In this document: piece by piece, positions 23,735-35,071 of the stretch
Layout of the letters: each line of letters begins with the position of its first letter
Numbering within the stretch: the first letter of the stretch is position 1
NCBI GenBank assembly: GCA_037783545.1
Contig: JBBELK010000387.1
Location: 186,001-250,000, forward strand
DNA from: Henricia sp. BOLD:AAB3569
Taxonomy: Eukaryota; Echinodermata; Asteroidea; Spinulosida; Echinasteridae
Direction: 5' to 3'
DNA: 64,000 nt
Translations under genes and position numbers: made by a program
The notes under the pieces: generated by a model
What the model was told of the DNA's origin: nothing
Seen by the model: only the letters and a program-made list of their open reading frames with translations
Database searches by the model: none

Positions 23735-23800
23735 GCGTGCTCGGGTGGGACTCGAACCCACGACCTCATGCATACATGTACTAGGCAGACTGTTCTTCTA
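23735..23800 (-). repeat. tRNA-derived SINE fragment
   Basis: On the minus strand it carries the B box GTGGGTTCGAGTCCCACCCG, nearly identical to the SINE pieces at 48283-48935. Confidence 0.65.
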
Positions 23801-23998
23801 TAGTTATATTTTTTAACGATGGTTATCTTACAAACTAAAAGAATGATCTTAAAGTGTAAATATTTTAGGGATTTCTGGGTAAAATAATAGAGGCATATGT
23901 ATATATGTACCTTTAAATGGTAAAATTAATTCGGACAGACAGGGGAGTTTCCCTACAGTTTTCCGTACCGTAATTCGAGAGATGATTCGATTCCCACG

Positions 23999-24325
23999 AA
24001 ATGTCAATAAGCCAGTTGCGTGCTAGATTTGCATAAATCCTAGAGTCCAGTGCCTCTGCGCTATGGCGCTCGCATAATAAGAGAGTCGTGCACCAGACTA
24101 CCAGGCCGTTGGCAACGGTTGCCAAGTGGGTGCACGCTATAGAAAGTCTGTACGGAATACCTCGCACATTACTCTATATGCATTTTGAAGCTGGACCATC
24201 CGAAATTACATGTTGAAATGCCGAGCATGTTGAAACATGTACTCGCCATGATAATGCCCCCAGAGCGCAGAGGCAGGACTCTAGGATTTATGCAAATCTA
24301 CAAGCAACTGGCTTATTGACGCATT
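23999..24325. mobile_element. MITE with about 65-bp inverted ends
   Basis: TGTCAATAAGCCAGTTGC and GCATAAATCCTAGAGTCC at the left recur as complements at the right (GGATTTATGCAAATC, GCAACTGGCTTATTGACGC). Confidence 0.8.
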
Positions 24326-24425
24326 AACCAATCACTGAAGAGCACGTGCCCTAGTGGTGAGATGTTCACGACGCTCATAAATATTCATGAAGTGAGCGGT
24401 TTGGACAGCCGCATGCAGTAGAGTA

Positions 24426-24580
24426 TTAAAATGAAAACGACACCCTCTGGGTCTACACTAAAACCGTTGAATTGTATCCCTGCGCGTTAGCAATGGACGT
24501 TCCAGATTACCAGCGAATGTTTCGACCAGTTAGTGGGAATTGACGTCACAATAGCAGTCTATAGATTTCAGTTTTGACTA
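24426..24580 (+). repeat. Dispersed repeat, second copy
   Basis: Same sequence family as 12600-12760 (GGGTCTACACTAAAACC, AGATTACCAGCGAATGTTT). Confidence 0.65.
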
Positions 24581-24733
24581 AAATTCACTCATGTTGATGC
24601 TTTATTCATGGAGGCTTTATTCAACTGTGCACAAAATACGCTTCTTTGCACGGGCTAGACGAGACCACTAATTTTTCGGTGTCACAAAATGAAAAAGATA
24701 CATCCCTCCAAAATCCGCATAAATTATGCTTAC

Positions 24734-24744
24734 CTTCCCGCCAT
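24734..24744 (-). CDS. Possible tiny first coding exon (Met-Ala-Gly)
   Basis: On the minus strand, CGAAAATGG (good start context) is followed after 11 coding bases by a consensus donor, GGAAG|GTAAGC. If real, it would start a gene running leftwards, head-to-head with PDCD2L (about 900 bp apart), and could be the missing start of the UNC5-like gene. No continuation exon could be linked, so this is a weak inference. Confidence 0.25.
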
Positions 24745-25649
24745 TTTCGTGACAATCAAGTGATATTCGTCAGGAGTAACAACATTATAATATTCCACGT
24801 CTGATGAAAAGTATAGCGGGCGTAGATCTTTTTCTTTGAATACCAAGCATAATTATTTTGGTACATTTTCTGAAAGCAACTCCAAATCGGTGAAAATGTT
24901 AAACAGCTACTAGTATACTATTATTAAAAGTGAGATATGACAACGAATGAAATGAATTACAAACACGACAATTTGAAAACAAAATAACACTTGAGTGGCT
25001 GTTTTAAAATCGAAGCTTGTGTGAATGTATTTGTACTCATTGAACTGCTTATGTCGTGATGTTTCCGCTGCAATACAATAAGAGGGATTTCCCTGAATGT
25101 ATCCCCCGGGTTTTTCCCGCCAACGACATAAACGTTGGCGGCGTCCTCCACCTTCTACTTTATGCGGCTGTCGAAACAATGGATTAGGCTCCAGGCTTTG
25201 CAATTTTGAGAATTTCTGTCAATTTACGTTCGCAAGGTTGACCTTAATTTAATTTGGTATGGCTATCACGTGAGCTCAGCAAGCCCTGCAGAAAATAACC
25301 ACCCCTCGCAGAGATCACCCCTGCTCGGCTTGCCCCAATTTTTAAGAATCACCGAGATCGAGCCGGAGACGAAACCGACCGTTTCGAAAACGGCTTATTC
25401 TCAAATACCTTTAAACTTATTCTTGTGCAAAATACAACAAAAAATATGACGTCACAAATATAAACTTTTTTATCAGTGGTATAATTTCGCATCAATGCAA
25501 ATACTTTCGACGATAGGTGGCGCTGTTTTAGGTTAGGAAAACACGTGTGCTTGAACAAACACAGTTTTGTTGGTTTATTTTCAGCATGACAAACGCCTTT
25601 AAAAGTGGAAATGCAACGAACTCTTGAGGGCGGGCTTTTCAAAACAAAT

Positions 25650-28600
25650 ATGGACGTGAAATCGGAGCACGTGCTCGTCGGAGTTTGTGATCAAAAAATA
25701 CCCGCGTCGAAGGAAACCTCTTGGCAGTGTAACAAGTTGGGCGGATATCCTGTAAGATTTTAACTTTATTTTAGACACAGAGGTTCTGAAGTTTGCCCCA
25801 CGATTTCACCGAAACTAGACATCGGATCGATGCGTACTCTTCGGAATATTTAGGGCGAGTGCACCCATGGAGTCTTTCCTTCCTCCATGGTGCACCTATC
25901 TTGAGCAAATATCAGAGCCAATTTAATAGGGACAAATTTCGTTTGCGTGAGTTTGCCACAGATTTAGGGTTGGAAACAGCGCCAGGGCTGAGGATACGAC
26001 GCCCTGTTCACGGGTCTAGCCAAATTCGTGCCACAAAATACGCAGCTCCGTAGCAAAGGCATGGAGCTGCGTATTTCAGGGAACGAATTTGGCGCGCGCG
26101 CGTCGATGCTGACGAGCCTCTTGCCTTTAAAAAAAGGTACAACTTGAGTTGACTGAACTTGAACATGGACTTGAGTTGGGGAGCAGCCTTGCAGGTCAAC
26201 TCGACCGTTTGCCAAATCGACTCGAAACAACTCAACCGTTGTGCGTTCAACAGGAAAACTTGTCACTTTAGTCAAAAGTGGCGGTTCAGTGAAGTGAAGT
26301 GAAGGCGATTCATCATGATTATCGGCAAAACTGATGACGTCTAAGTTCTAACATTTCCTTGCGAACCTTTACGCCAGCTGAAACTAGTTAAAACACGGAG
26401 GAAGGATTTTCTGCAAATTCGCTTTCACGTGATTTATGTAAAGAGCTTTTGCCGCGGTGCAAGCTCTGTTTTTTTCTTTTTTTTTGCTTTTTTCGTTCTT
26501 GGTCAGTACGTCTGACGTGGCATGATTTTTCACTTGGCACAAAATCGTGCGCTACAAGATGAGAAAGAGCTCAATGCACAACGGTCGAGTTGTTTTCTAC
26601 TTTCTAGTCGAGTTAGCAAACGGTCGAGTTGACTCGACTTTGAAGTCGAGTTGGTCAACGGACGAGTTAGTACAACGTTCAAACTGGTCGAGTTGGTTGG
26701 AGTCGAGTTGATGATAACATTTAGTAGTATTAATTATTATTTTTAATTTTTTTATTAGGACTGGATGAGCCCAAACTGCGAGTATCCATCATGCAATGTG
26801 TGCGGGGATCCGACACACATGTACCATGTAGCGCAGGTCTACTGCCCTCTGGAGTCCTCGTCATGCCACAGAACAATCTACGCATTTGCCTGCGTGAAGA
26901 AAACGTGTTTGAACAACTCAAAAAGGTGGGAGTCAAAGCCCCAATATTTTGCAGTTACCCGAAATTTTACTTCACGAGTTGACAAGAAAAGCCTGAATAA
27001 AAGTGTTGATAGCAATGGTAACAAACACCACATGATTTTTTCCCCGTGTAAAACGGTACCTTTGTGGGAGAAATTGCCAACTGAAGGTGCTTTTTAAAAC
27101 AATTGTCTGCAGAAATATTTTTTACTCAACAAAAAATCCATGCATAGATTTTCTGAAGTATTACTGCATGTATGCGCCTGAAATTTCTACAAGGCAGTTT
27201 ATCAACATTCGTTTTTAGTTAGGGGTCCAAAAGTGTGACACGCTTTTTAAGATTTCCAAGTGTTTTTAGTGATTGAAAGTGGTTTTCCAGTAGAAAATAA
27301 TTATTTTTATTTCAACAAATACCACTTAAATTTAATGTTTGTGTGTAGATATGGCACCAAGGTTAATGCAAACTCAACAGCCAATTTTCATTGGCGTAGG
27401 TAACCCGGGACACCAAACTCCTATTCAATACCATGGAACAAATTATAAGCCTTTATGGTCTTTTGTTTTGAATATTTTTCAGGAATCAGAGAACAAAATA
27501 TTGGAGAATATGATGCTGCCCCCTATAATAACAGACCACAGTCCATTACTGAGAATTTGTGGTCATAAGTGGTGATTTTTGAAACATTTTGGACCCGTAA
27601 TTTGGGGAATTACCCTTATGTAATGCTGTTGTTTCTGTTTTTTAAAGTTTTCCAATCATGTAATCTGTCTTTTGTTTTTTACATTTTTGTTTTATTCAAA
27701 GCTGGAGAGTATTTCGCTGCCAACTCCCTTCCACGAATCCACCACTAGAGGGGGCCAGACCAGCCACACATAACCATCACAATGTGGTTTCCATGGCAAC
27801 GGATGAGTGGTGCGAGGAGGCAGACGACTGGGGAAGCGATTCTGAAATAGAGGGCGCCGGAGATAATTTTACCTCAACACCGACAAACCTCGCTACAAAG
27901 CCAAACAAAAAACAATATAGTGTGGAATCAAATCCTGCACCCGGTCAACCCACCAATGACAAGCAACCTTGCATACATGAAAATCCTGTTGTCCAATCAA
28001 ATTGCAGCTTTCATAGCAGTTCTACAGCAATGCAACACCCATTGGACGAAACCTGCTTGCCCGATGAGGGAAAAGTAGAAAATGTAAATTTTGCAAAACA
28101 TACAGAGTTGGACGTTACTTTTGGCAATTGTAATATTTCAAAAGAAATTAACTACAAAATTTCTTCTCAAGATGTTTCCCTCAGTACACCAATGTCGGAT
28201 AAAATTTCTCTCCAAGGACGGACCGGAAATGACTTGATTGCTTCACGACCCCCAAAGTTTGAAGCCTACTTTGTGAACGTTTTTGACGAGCCGGTTTCGT
28301 CAGCCACATCAGAATTGACCAATCATGAAAGAGAACTGATGGTTGAATACCAGCAGAGGGAGGGAGTTGACTTCTTGGAATTGCAGGATCAAAACTTTGA
28401 CCATAAAAGGCAAGTTTCAAAATCTAGTTTAATCAATTTTCCCCAATTTGTTCCATGGGTGTTGAGATTTTGATACCATATAATTTGTCATATTTTTCTC
28501 GTTACTATTCTGAAATTTTGCACTCTCAATCCGTAGATTTTCAAGGATATCATAAAAAACCACCTAGATGTTTTGTAAACTAATTTATCCGGTTACATAA

Positions 28601-31162
28601 AACAGTGCAGTGATTACACCAACCTTTTTGCTTCCACATCCAAATTGGAGATTGCAAATTCCCTGTTTTCTCCTCATGGATAGTATTTCGGGGAGGTATG
28701 TTATATGATTGTTAGGTTAGAATGAAATCCATTTTCTGGAAAAATCGGAGCACATTAATTTAATGCAAGAGCAAAATTAATTTGAAATGTTAAATTTTTT
28801 TCTAGTGTTATTTTATTTTTCTGTAATCCTTAATTTTTACAGATTTTCGTCGGGTTCTTGTGCGGAAACCTATGAGAAAACAAAAGCAAGGCACGGAGAC
28901 GAAATATTTTCGATGTTTGCCAAAAGACTCGGATTTTGTCCGGAACAATGCATACGGTAAGCCAGAGTTTCAAGCAGGTGTTGGAGTTTGATGGAGTTGG
29001 GAAGGTTAGGGTTAAGCCTGTAGAGCTCTACTGGACCAAGTCCATCCAAATCAAGCCAAACCAGGTGTTGGAGTTTGATGGAGTTGGGAAGGTTAGGGTT
29101 AAGCCTGTAGAGCTCTTCTAGACCACGTCCATCCAAATCAAGTCAAACCAGGTGTTGGAGTTTGATGGAGTTGGGAAGGTTAGGGTTAAGCCTGTAGAGC
29201 TCTTCTAGACCACGTCCATCCAAATCAAGTCAAACCAGGTGTTGGAGTTTGATGGAGCTGGGAAGGTTAGGGTTAAGCCTGTAGAGCTCTACTGGACCAA
29301 GTCCATCCAAATCAAGTCAAACCAGGTGTTGGATGGAGTTGGGAAGGTTAGGGTTAAGCCTGTAGAGCTCTACTGGACCAAGTCCATCTAAATCAAGCCA
29401 AACCGGGTGTTGGATGGAGTTGGGAAGGTTAGGGTTAAGCCTGTAGAGCTCTACTGGACCAAGTCCATCTAAATCAAGCCAAACCAGGTGTTGGATGGAA
29501 TTGGGAAGGTTAGGTCTAAGCCTGTAGAGCTCTACTGGACCAAGTCCATCTAAATCAAGCCAAACCAGGTGTTGGATGGAGTTGGGAAGGTTAGGGTTAA
29601 GCCTGTAGAGCTCTACTGGACCAAGTCCATCCAAATCAAGCCAAACCAGGTGTTGGAGTTTGATGGAGTTAAAGAATTACAATTATCGATGTTTTTCCCT
29701 TCATGTATAGATATTGCTGGAACGGATGTCCCCTGTACATGACGTCACCACATGAGGGCAGTATTACACCTTCATGTTCGTACTGTGGCGGGCCGTGTAT
29801 TTTTGAGTTGCAGTTTATGCCAGCACTTATAAAAGTTCTACACGACCCAAGTCGCCCAGGTATTTCATTCTTAAATTTTGTAAAATTTATTTTTATATTT
29901 TTGCAAATCTTGTGGCCTAGCTTTTATGCAGTTGCAGTTGTACTAGTATACAAATAATCAGGGATGCCAGTGTTCCGGCTATTCCGCTTTTTCTTATTTT
30001 AGAAAAAGAAATCCGACAAAGCCTTTTTTCCAGACCGTAAAAGTAAACGGCCGGAAATATGAGAATATATTTCCAACTCTTCAAGCCCAAAAAAACGTGG
30101 AAAATTGTCTCACTTACTGATCAACGATGTCCGGATTTTCCCTATGTCATGTATGTATAGCCTATGTACATGATTTGCACACATGCAGTATGTCTGTATC
30201 CCGGCCATAATCATTCACAGCTAAAGTACCACGAAACCAGACCACTGATCAGAAGTACATAAACTCGATAGAGTCACCACTGACGTATCCATTGCTTTGC
30301 ACACTGTCAATGTACATGTACATACAACGTGTACAGTATATACTGTGCTGACGAGACCATGTGCACACATACATGCAGTAATGATTTTTTCCGGCCCTGA
30401 AGGTAAGAGCCACTGGCATCCCTAAATAATGAATGTTTATGAGTGCAATGGGAGGAATATTTTCATTCTACGAGGCGAAGCAGAGTTGAATGGAACATTT
30501 CATCTTTCACCGAATGAAAATATTGCTCCCATTGCACGAATTAAAACATTCATTATGTTTTATATAACGCCCAAGTAGATATTTTTCATCCTACTTTTTT
30601 TACAAATTATTCAGGCTTACCCTTCAAGTTTGTTTCATCCTCCGTCATAAGTACAAAACCTGCCATGTCGCTTGTAAGTTGTAAACAAAGTTTTTGTGTC
30701 AGGCGTCGCGTTCGCTATTGTCAAAAAGTGTATTGACACATTCCCATCCCCCAAGCAAAAGGGAATGCACTGTATGACGATAGCAGTGAGTTTTGTTACA
30801 TTTGACTTTACACCCACCCCCATATCTAGCTGTGCTGCACATCAACCAAATTGCTTAATCATAACAAATGACACATTGTAAAGAGAAATAACAGGGCTTT
30901 CCAATGATACCAAATTCAAGGGAAATGATTTAATAATGAGATAAATCGTCAGTCAAACTTGAGTTTATTTCTTTTTTTTTGTTTAGATGCAGTTGTTGAT
31001 TTTGGTACTGTGATTATCTATACTTGCCGTGATAGCTGTTGGTCCAATGCCGTCCAGCCTGGCCAACCCGCTTTAAGAGAGGAGCATGCGGTATTTCAGT
31101 TAGATTCCGATAGTTTAGCAATAGCTCAGGCTAGCTCCGTATTACTCCCTAAAAACACCTAG
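25650..31162 (+). CDS. PDCD2L: Programmed cell death 2-like protein
   Basis: Six exons in consistent phase: 25650-25751 (start in CAAATATGG; ends LGGYP), 26759-26925, 27702-28409, 28843-28956, 29711-29859 and 30987-31162 (stop TAG). They join to 471 residues against 358 in human PDCD2L; the extra length is a longer polar linker in exon 3. Hallmarks in order: Cys-rich N-terminal zinc region with VYCPLE and FACVKKTCL, SWRVFRCQLP across the exon 2/3 junction, the acidic EEADDWGSDSE block, ELMVEYQQREGVD, KRLGFCPEQCIRYCWNG, then the PDCD2_C region CSYCGGPCIFELQFMPALIK and FGTVIIYTCRDSCW. PDCD2/PDCD2L proteins chaperone ribosomal protein uS5 and help 40S assembly and export; that role is from family knowledge. 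Intron 3 is GC-AG (AAAAG|GCAAGT), required by the reading frame. Introns carry many repeats. Confidence 0.93.
26020..26130. mobile_element. Palindromic TTAA MITE, copy 3 (in PDCD2L intron 1)
   Basis: Same family as 1431-1570 (CCAAATTCGTG, CGCAGCTCC..GGAGCTGCG, GACGAGCCTCTTGCCTTTAA). The outer left arm is lost or diverged. Confidence 0.75.
26140..26725. repeat. Element with inverted GTCGAGTTGG arrays (PDCD2L intron 1)
   Basis: The left part (26140-26260) repeats CAACTCGACC-type words; the right part (26580-26715) repeats GGTCGAGTTGG in the opposite sense. The same layout recurs at 54715-55065. The middle, 26270-26570, is unique sequence with a T-rich tract. Confidence 0.7.
27130..27660. repeat. 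Dispersed-repeat fragments in PDCD2L intron 2
   Basis: 27140-27210 matches 33-110 at the window start. The rest is AT-rich, with no second gene supported. Confidence 0.5.
28429..28758 (+). mobile_element. TTAA MITE family B, copy D (PDCD2L intron 3)
   Basis: Begins at a TTAA only 20 bases after the GC donor of intron 3 and carries the full core (CATGGGTGTTGAGATTTTGA; TTGCTTCCACATCCAAATTGG). Right end near GCACATTAA. Confidence 0.8.
28978..29670 (+). repeat. 81/87-bp minisatellite in PDCD2L intron 4
   Basis: About eight and a half units, 87 bp at the left and 81 bp further right (lacking AGTTTG). Each contains GGGAAGGTTAGGGTTAAGCC and CTGTAGAGCTCTACTGGACC. The array begins 21 bases after the exon 4 donor. 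Apparent ORFs in it are array artefacts. Confidence 0.92.
29959..30424. mobile_element. MITE with AGGGATGCCAGTG ends (PDCD2L intron 5)
   Basis: CAGGGATGCCAGTG at the left and CACTGGCATCCCTA at the right, flanked by AATAAT on both sides (possible target duplication). hAT-like is one possibility. Confidence 0.8.
30427..30557. mobile_element. Palindromic hairpin element
   Basis: ATAATGAATGTTT and GTGCAATGGGAGGAATATTT are mirrored by AAATATTGCTCCCATTGCAC and AACATTCATTAT. It abuts the preceding MITE. Confidence 0.8.
30690..30964 (+). mobile_element. Half copy of foldback element (see 44966-45402)
   Basis: Shares TTGACACATTCCCATCC, CATAACAAATGACACAT, GGGCTTTCCAATGATAC and ATCGTCAGTCAAACTTGA with 45140-45400. 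It ends 22 bases before PDCD2L exon 6, so it likely supplies part of that exon's upstream splice region. Confidence 0.7.
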
Positions 31163-31175
31163 CAGTAGCAGACGG

Positions 31176-31451
31176 TTAAACGAGCGTGACCAGATTATGT
31201 AAAATACCTCCCTAAAATACTATCCAATGAAAGAAATCAGGAAATTTGCAATCCCCAATTTGGATGTGGAAGCAAAAAGGTTGGTGTAATCACTGTACTG
31301 CTTGATGATATCCTTGAAAAAATACAGATTGAGAGTGCAAAATTTCAGAATGGTAATGAGAAAAATATGACAGATGATATGGTATCAAAATCTCAACACC
31401 CATGCAAAAAAATGGGGGTGCTCAAAATGTGATCTGGACACCCTCCTTTAA
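31176..31451 (-). mobile_element. TTAA MITE family B, copy E (PDCD2L 3' UTR)
   Basis: Starts with TTAAACGAGCGTGACCAGAT 14 bases past the PDCD2L stop codon and ends GTGATCTGGACACCCTCCTTTAA. The 3' UTR or poly(A) site of PDCD2L must therefore lie in or beyond it, unless the UTR is only a few bases long. Confidence 0.8.
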
Positions 31452-31614
31452 ATTTAGAAGTTAAATGATTTTCAAAATTAACATGATTTTTTCGTCTATA
31501 CGACACAATATATGCAGAAGTAAAATATGGATATTTCTGAGACTTTCATGACTTTATTAGATTATTAAGTACAACGTGTGAACATTTTTAAATCAAAAAT
31601 AATTCTTGGGTTTT

Positions 31615-31880
31615 ACTTGACAACGGTTGCTATCCACCATTACTGTGTCCAAAGCGAAAAATAATTCAACACTGATAATTTAATGTTGACGCATATTTTT
31701 GCAAATGTTGATAGACTGTTTGAAACTGGCATACCGTGCTTTTGTTGGCAAGTTTTTAAAAATGTTGAGACTTGTTTTTTTAGGGTTGATGGCAGAATTA
31801 TCAGTGTTGAATTTATCTGCTTTGGCGTGCCATAGTATGGACACAGTAATGACGGATATGATAGTTGTTGACGTCACAAT
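31615..31880. mobile_element. Imperfect foldback MITE
   Basis: TTGACAACGGTTGCTATCC..CATTACTGTGTCCA is mirrored by TGGACACAGTAATG..ATAGTTGTTGAC; inner AACACTGATAATT and AATTATCAGTGTT also pair. Confidence 0.65.
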
Positions 31881-31899
31881 ATTTCATTGCCTTGGCGAG

Positions 31900-33250
31900 T
31901 AGTCCAGGTCAAATTAATCATCTGTGGGGTCTCAGCAACATTCCCCGCAATTTTGAGGAAAATCTGAATCATAAAATGTTTGGCCAAAAATTTTAAATTT
32001 CATAAGGGGTTAGTCAAGCAATTTGTCAAAATTAATGCTGGGACCGTGTGAACGACCGAAATGTTACTATCCGTTAAGAAAAATGCTAAACGGATATCCG
32101 AAACCAACTTGTTAAAAAATAATCCTCTTTTTTCAAAGATCTAATGGCAGTTTTGCGCCGCCGGAAATGTCTAAAGTGTCTGTTTTTTTTCTGAAAGAAT
32201 CAGGCAGCATACCGCTGTGATGAGCCCAATGGTCGGTAACCTTTTGTAGTTTTAAGCCGACCATGCACAGTTGCATTTGCGGGCGGAAGCAATTTTACTG
32301 ATTGTTTTGGGTTTCATCTTGCAAGTTGAATTCAAAGCAGGGCAGTAACCATTGTGGAGCCAATGATTGTAGTTGCATTGGAGCTTTTATTGATTTCCCA
32401 TGATTGCAAGTTGAAGTCAAAGCTATTCACCGAGTCTTTGTGAATTGGTATCACCCTGAACTAGGCTACCTTTTGTATTTTCATTTAATCAATAAAAATG
32501 GGTTTGAGTGACTTATCTCGAAAGTATCCAATTACAGCAAAGCCTATAGCTGAACTTCGTGGCCTGCATCATGTATGCTTCAATTCAATAAAGTGTCAGT
32601 GGTGCCGCGAACGCACATGATACCAGGTCAAAGAACTTTATATTGCGAGCGCATTAATAAGTTTACTTTTGTTTATGTTTACTATTCATTTAAACGTACG
32701 TTAAATTGACGTTTAAACGTTTATAAAAATAAACGGTAACTTCCAGCACTAGTTAAAATTGGCCAAAAAATGACTCATAACAAAATTTAGCCCGTTTGGA
32801 ACCTATATCAACAGTTTTCCAAGCTAATTTCTGAAGAAAAAATTTGTTGCCAAATATTTGACATTTTTCCTCAATCTGAAAAAATTTCATATTTCATTCA
32901 CATTGCCAGGGCGAGCAGCTAAGGTCAAATTCAAGGACTATCATCTGTGGGGCCTAAGCAACATTCCCTTCCATTTTTAAAGAAAATTGCATGAAGGGGT
33001 AAGTCCAGTAATTTCTCAGAAATGACTCTTAACGAAATTTTAGACCGTTTAGAACCTTTTTCCAAGCTAATTTCTAAGAAAATTAAAATTTATTTCATAT
33101 TGCCTGGTTGAGCATTCAAGGTCTAAGGCAACATTTCCTGCAAATTTAAAGAAAATCTGAATAATAATTTGTTTTGACCAAAAATTAAAATTAACAAATT
33201 TCATAAGGGGTTAGTCCAGCAATTTCTCAAAATTTGCCAGTTTCCACGAC
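31900..33250 (+). repeat. Serial copies of an AT-rich dispersed repeat
   Basis: Three to four degenerate copies (about 31905-32045, 32755-32930, 32900-33060, 33100-33245) share CATAAGGGGTTAGTCCAGCA, GGCCAAAAATTTTAAATTTC and GCAACATTCCC words. A minus-strand copy is at 38150-38405. No gene seen. Confidence 0.65.
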
Positions 33251-33389
33251 AATACAAATTTCCTGTTATAACAAGGTAATTTGAACAGCCCCAAGGACCT
33301 TTTATTACCGAGGTTCAACTGTCCCTAAAATGGAAAATTTTACAAAAACCATTGTCACTCATGTTATTGTAGTACTGTAAGCCAAAATA

Positions 33390-33546
33390 CAGTAAACTCT
33401 CGTTATAACACCCCCTGATATAAAGCTCCTTTTTCTAAGGCCCAGCCGTTATTTTCTGCATTGTGTATGCACTGGTTACAGCGCTCTCTGGATATAAAGC
33501 TCAAATTATTTTGGTCCGTTGAAGAGCGCTATAATGAGAGTTAAAC
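33390..33546. mobile_element. Pogo/Tigger-like MITE
   Basis: Starts CAGTAAACTCTCGTTATAAC after TA and ends GCTATAATGAGAGTTAAAC. This is the typical pogo-class terminal sequence. Confidence 0.75.
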
Positions 33547-33759
33547 AATACAAAATATTTAACTCTTTTGTTACAAATGTCTGTATAAACAGTTACGGTA
33601 ATATTACATCAAACTTGGAAACTAAAACTACGGTGAAATCTGTTAAAATACTGTTAATTTAAGAAGATTCTCGTTGTGTACGTACACTAATAAAGCATGG
33701 TTACATAAAAATATGTTTCCCTGAGTTTTGTTAAAGTGTTTACTGTATGCATTTTGTTT

Positions 33760-34260
33760 CCTTAAAGGTAGTATACTTGTTTGGTAAACCGTTAAAAACA
33801 GCATGATTTCCACTGGCCATGCATAGTTCCGACCTGTCAATCAAGCCGAACCCGCCGACCAATCACAACAGAGCTAACAGACAGCGCCCACATAGGTCAA
33901 AGTGATGCAATCATCACAAACAATCACGCGATTTTCAATGTCGGGCGATTCGCTGTTCAAAGGTAGGAAAGCGCATTTTTATGAATATATATGTCATCCC
34001 TGCATTACTAGCCCTCTCAGTGTGTGCTACGGTAACTGTCAACCCTAAAACATAAATACCTTTGAGTTTTCTCAAAATCTGTGCTTTCCATGCCGAGTCC
34101 CGTTGTGTCGCCATTTTTTTGCGATGGCTTGTGAGCACATAGCAACAGTATCTAAGGGGCGGGGTTTAACTGGGCAATCTCGGAACTATGCATTGAAAGC
34201 ATAGGTCGAGAAAACTACCTTGTAGAAATTTCAGCCACATAGATGAATGGCTCCAAATAT
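33760..34260 (+). repeat. TTAA-ended repeat split by a nested MITE
   Basis: Left part TTAAAGGTAGTATACTTG to 33818; right part AAACTACCTTGTAGAAATTTC to 34260. These match the R1-type sequences at the window start. The interruption is the element at 33819-34193. Confidence 0.65.
33819..34193 (+). mobile_element. MITE with ATGCATAGTTCCGA ends (copy 1, nested)
   Basis: Starts ATGCATAGTTCCGACCTGTC and ends CGGAACTATGCAT. Sub-terminal CGGGTTCGGCTTGATTGACAG-type sequence is shared with the copies at 50669, 51457 and (truncated) 57098. Confidence 0.85.
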
Positions 34261-34871
34261 GTAGGCGATCTTTGGAGATCCAAATAATTGTCCTTTTTCT
34301 CTTGAATGGGGGCAATTCAGAAGAAATAATTTCACAGGATGATTACTACATGTACCATTACCATCTTGATAACAAGCTTAAAAATAATAATTCAGAATTT
34401 TTTTCGGAGGGTAATTACCAAACAAGTAGACTACATGTACCTTTAAAAACCTTACTTTAGTTGCAGTGTAATAATATTGGACACTTTCAAACCATCTCGT
34501 ACCATATTTGTTGGACAAAGTGTCTTTACGTTCTTAAATTTTCAGTAAAAATCTGTCATGTGGCTCCTTTGGGAGAGAATTCCGTTTCCTGGTAGCCATT
34601 TATTTCCTGATAATGACTCAATAACCACCAAAATGTGTAAATATATTAAAGGGGAGTGAAAAACATCCAACAGACTAGACTTAACACATGGCATCACAAT
34701 GGCGACCAGTCAATGGAATTTATACCGTACTTTGCCAAAACGTTGTGCTCAACCACCACCATAAAAACATCTGTTCAGTATGTTGTTTAAATACGACTAA
34801 AAGCATTGGACCACAGGTCTTGTGATCAAGAGAAATAAGACTTCTTCAGCCTATTTTTCAACTGTCTCTTA
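34261..34871. other. Intergenic, no gene recognised
   Basis: AT-rich, with no supported ORF. A short similarity to 41165-41330 (CTCCTTATGACTTAATAACC / CTGATAATGACTCAATAACC) suggests another old dispersed repeat. Confidence 0.4.
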
Positions 34872-35071
34872 TGCACCTATCAATTGTTTCTCCCCGCCCC
34901 CCACGCTACCCCACCCCCTAGGTGGGGGTTTGGTCACATTTTTCATGCCCCAGGGTGGGACATTTGGCCTATTTGTGCATTTTTGCGCATGTTTTGCACC
35001 CGAGGGTGGGAATTTTTGTCACCTAAATGTTGCCCCAGGGGGGGGGGGGGGGGGGACAATTGATAGGCGCA
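34872..35071. mobile_element. Harbinger-like MITE abutting zinc-finger stop codon
   Basis: Inverted ends TGCACCTATCAATTGT / ACAATTGATAGGCGCA, flanked on both sides by TTA. A 3-bp TTA target duplication is typical of PIF/Harbinger. An 18-base G run lies near the right end. The right TTA (35072-35074) is exactly the stop codon of the minus-strand zinc-finger gene. Confidence 0.8.

Noticed and set aside
26791-27097. Read-through ORF past PDCD2L exon 2
   Set aside because: The splice donor AAAAG|GTGGGA and the family's SWRVFR junction show that the coding sequence leaves at 26925.
29317-29634. 105-codon minus-strand ORF
   Set aside because: Artefact of the 81-bp (divisible by three) intronic minisatellite.
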